Below, one piece after another: positions 63,936 to 64,000 of a DNA stretch of 64,000 bases. Under the pieces are notes generated by a model that was not told the origin of the DNA, did not search any database, and was given only the letters and a program-made list of their open reading frames with translations. Source of the DNA: Numida meleagris (Eukaryota; Chordata; Aves; Galliformes; Numididae); assembly GCF_002078875.1 (NCBI RefSeq), contig NC_034410.1, forward strand, positions 98,954,871-99,018,870. Direction: 5' to 3'. A program made the position numbers and the translations under genes. Positions within the stretch are counted from its first letter, which is position 1; each line of letters begins with the position of its first letter.

Positions 63936-64000
63936 CTGTAGTGACCTGTAGTATTCTAGATTTGCATTTGTTTTTGTATATGTGTGTGATTTTATTTTAT

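Noticed and set aside
1..64000. tRNA, rRNA, CRISPR array or endogenous retrovirus
   Set aside because: No convincing tRNA A/B-box pair with a cloverleaf, no rRNA-like block, no regularly spaced direct repeats, and no paired LTRs or retroviral gene remnants were seen by eye. A GGTTCAG-like box near 60955 lacks the rest of a tRNA.

Overview
This window looks like nuclear DNA of a bird, most likely a galliform (chicken, turkey or quail group). The evidence is six fragments of CR1 (the dominant avian LINE) and three relics of a mariner DNA transposon that resembles the chicken Galluhop/Mariner1_GG family. The background is AT-rich and gene-poor, as expected of introns or intergenic DNA on a large avian chromosome. 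I see no bacterial-type operons, tRNA or rRNA genes, CRISPR arrays or complete genes. No open frame in unique sequence belongs to a protein family I recognise.

Layout. 1-39000 is AT-rich sequence holding CR1 pieces near 3.2, 15.0 and 27.0 kb, a decayed mariner with transposase remnants at 24.0-24.9 kb, and a mariner derivative made of two inverted copies of one element end at 27.3-27.7 kb. A few short open stretches bounded by splice-like signals lie here. The best is on the minus strand at 31394-31609. Two others (37299-37369 and 12896-12993) are phase-compatible with it and could be parts of one leftward gene. About 39000-41560 is a strong CpG island, the only promoter-like region, and it is broken by an 895-base assembly gap. 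41560-64000 is again AT-rich, with a long CR1 reverse-transcriptase fragment (46152-47712), a CR1/mariner pair (55724-57373), a CR1 fragment at the right end (63111-63935), and a possible terminal exon on the minus strand (42291-42425).

How the parts fit. The simplest reading is a CpG-island promoter, possibly bidirectional, whose first exon or exons may fall in the gap, flanked by large introns seeded with old transposons. All six CR1 pieces lie on the minus strand. The mariner relics show one transposon lineage decaying in three ways: a truncated near-full copy, an internally deleted copy and an inverted-end copy. The exon proposals are inference from splice signals, reading frame and phase, and need transcript or homology data.
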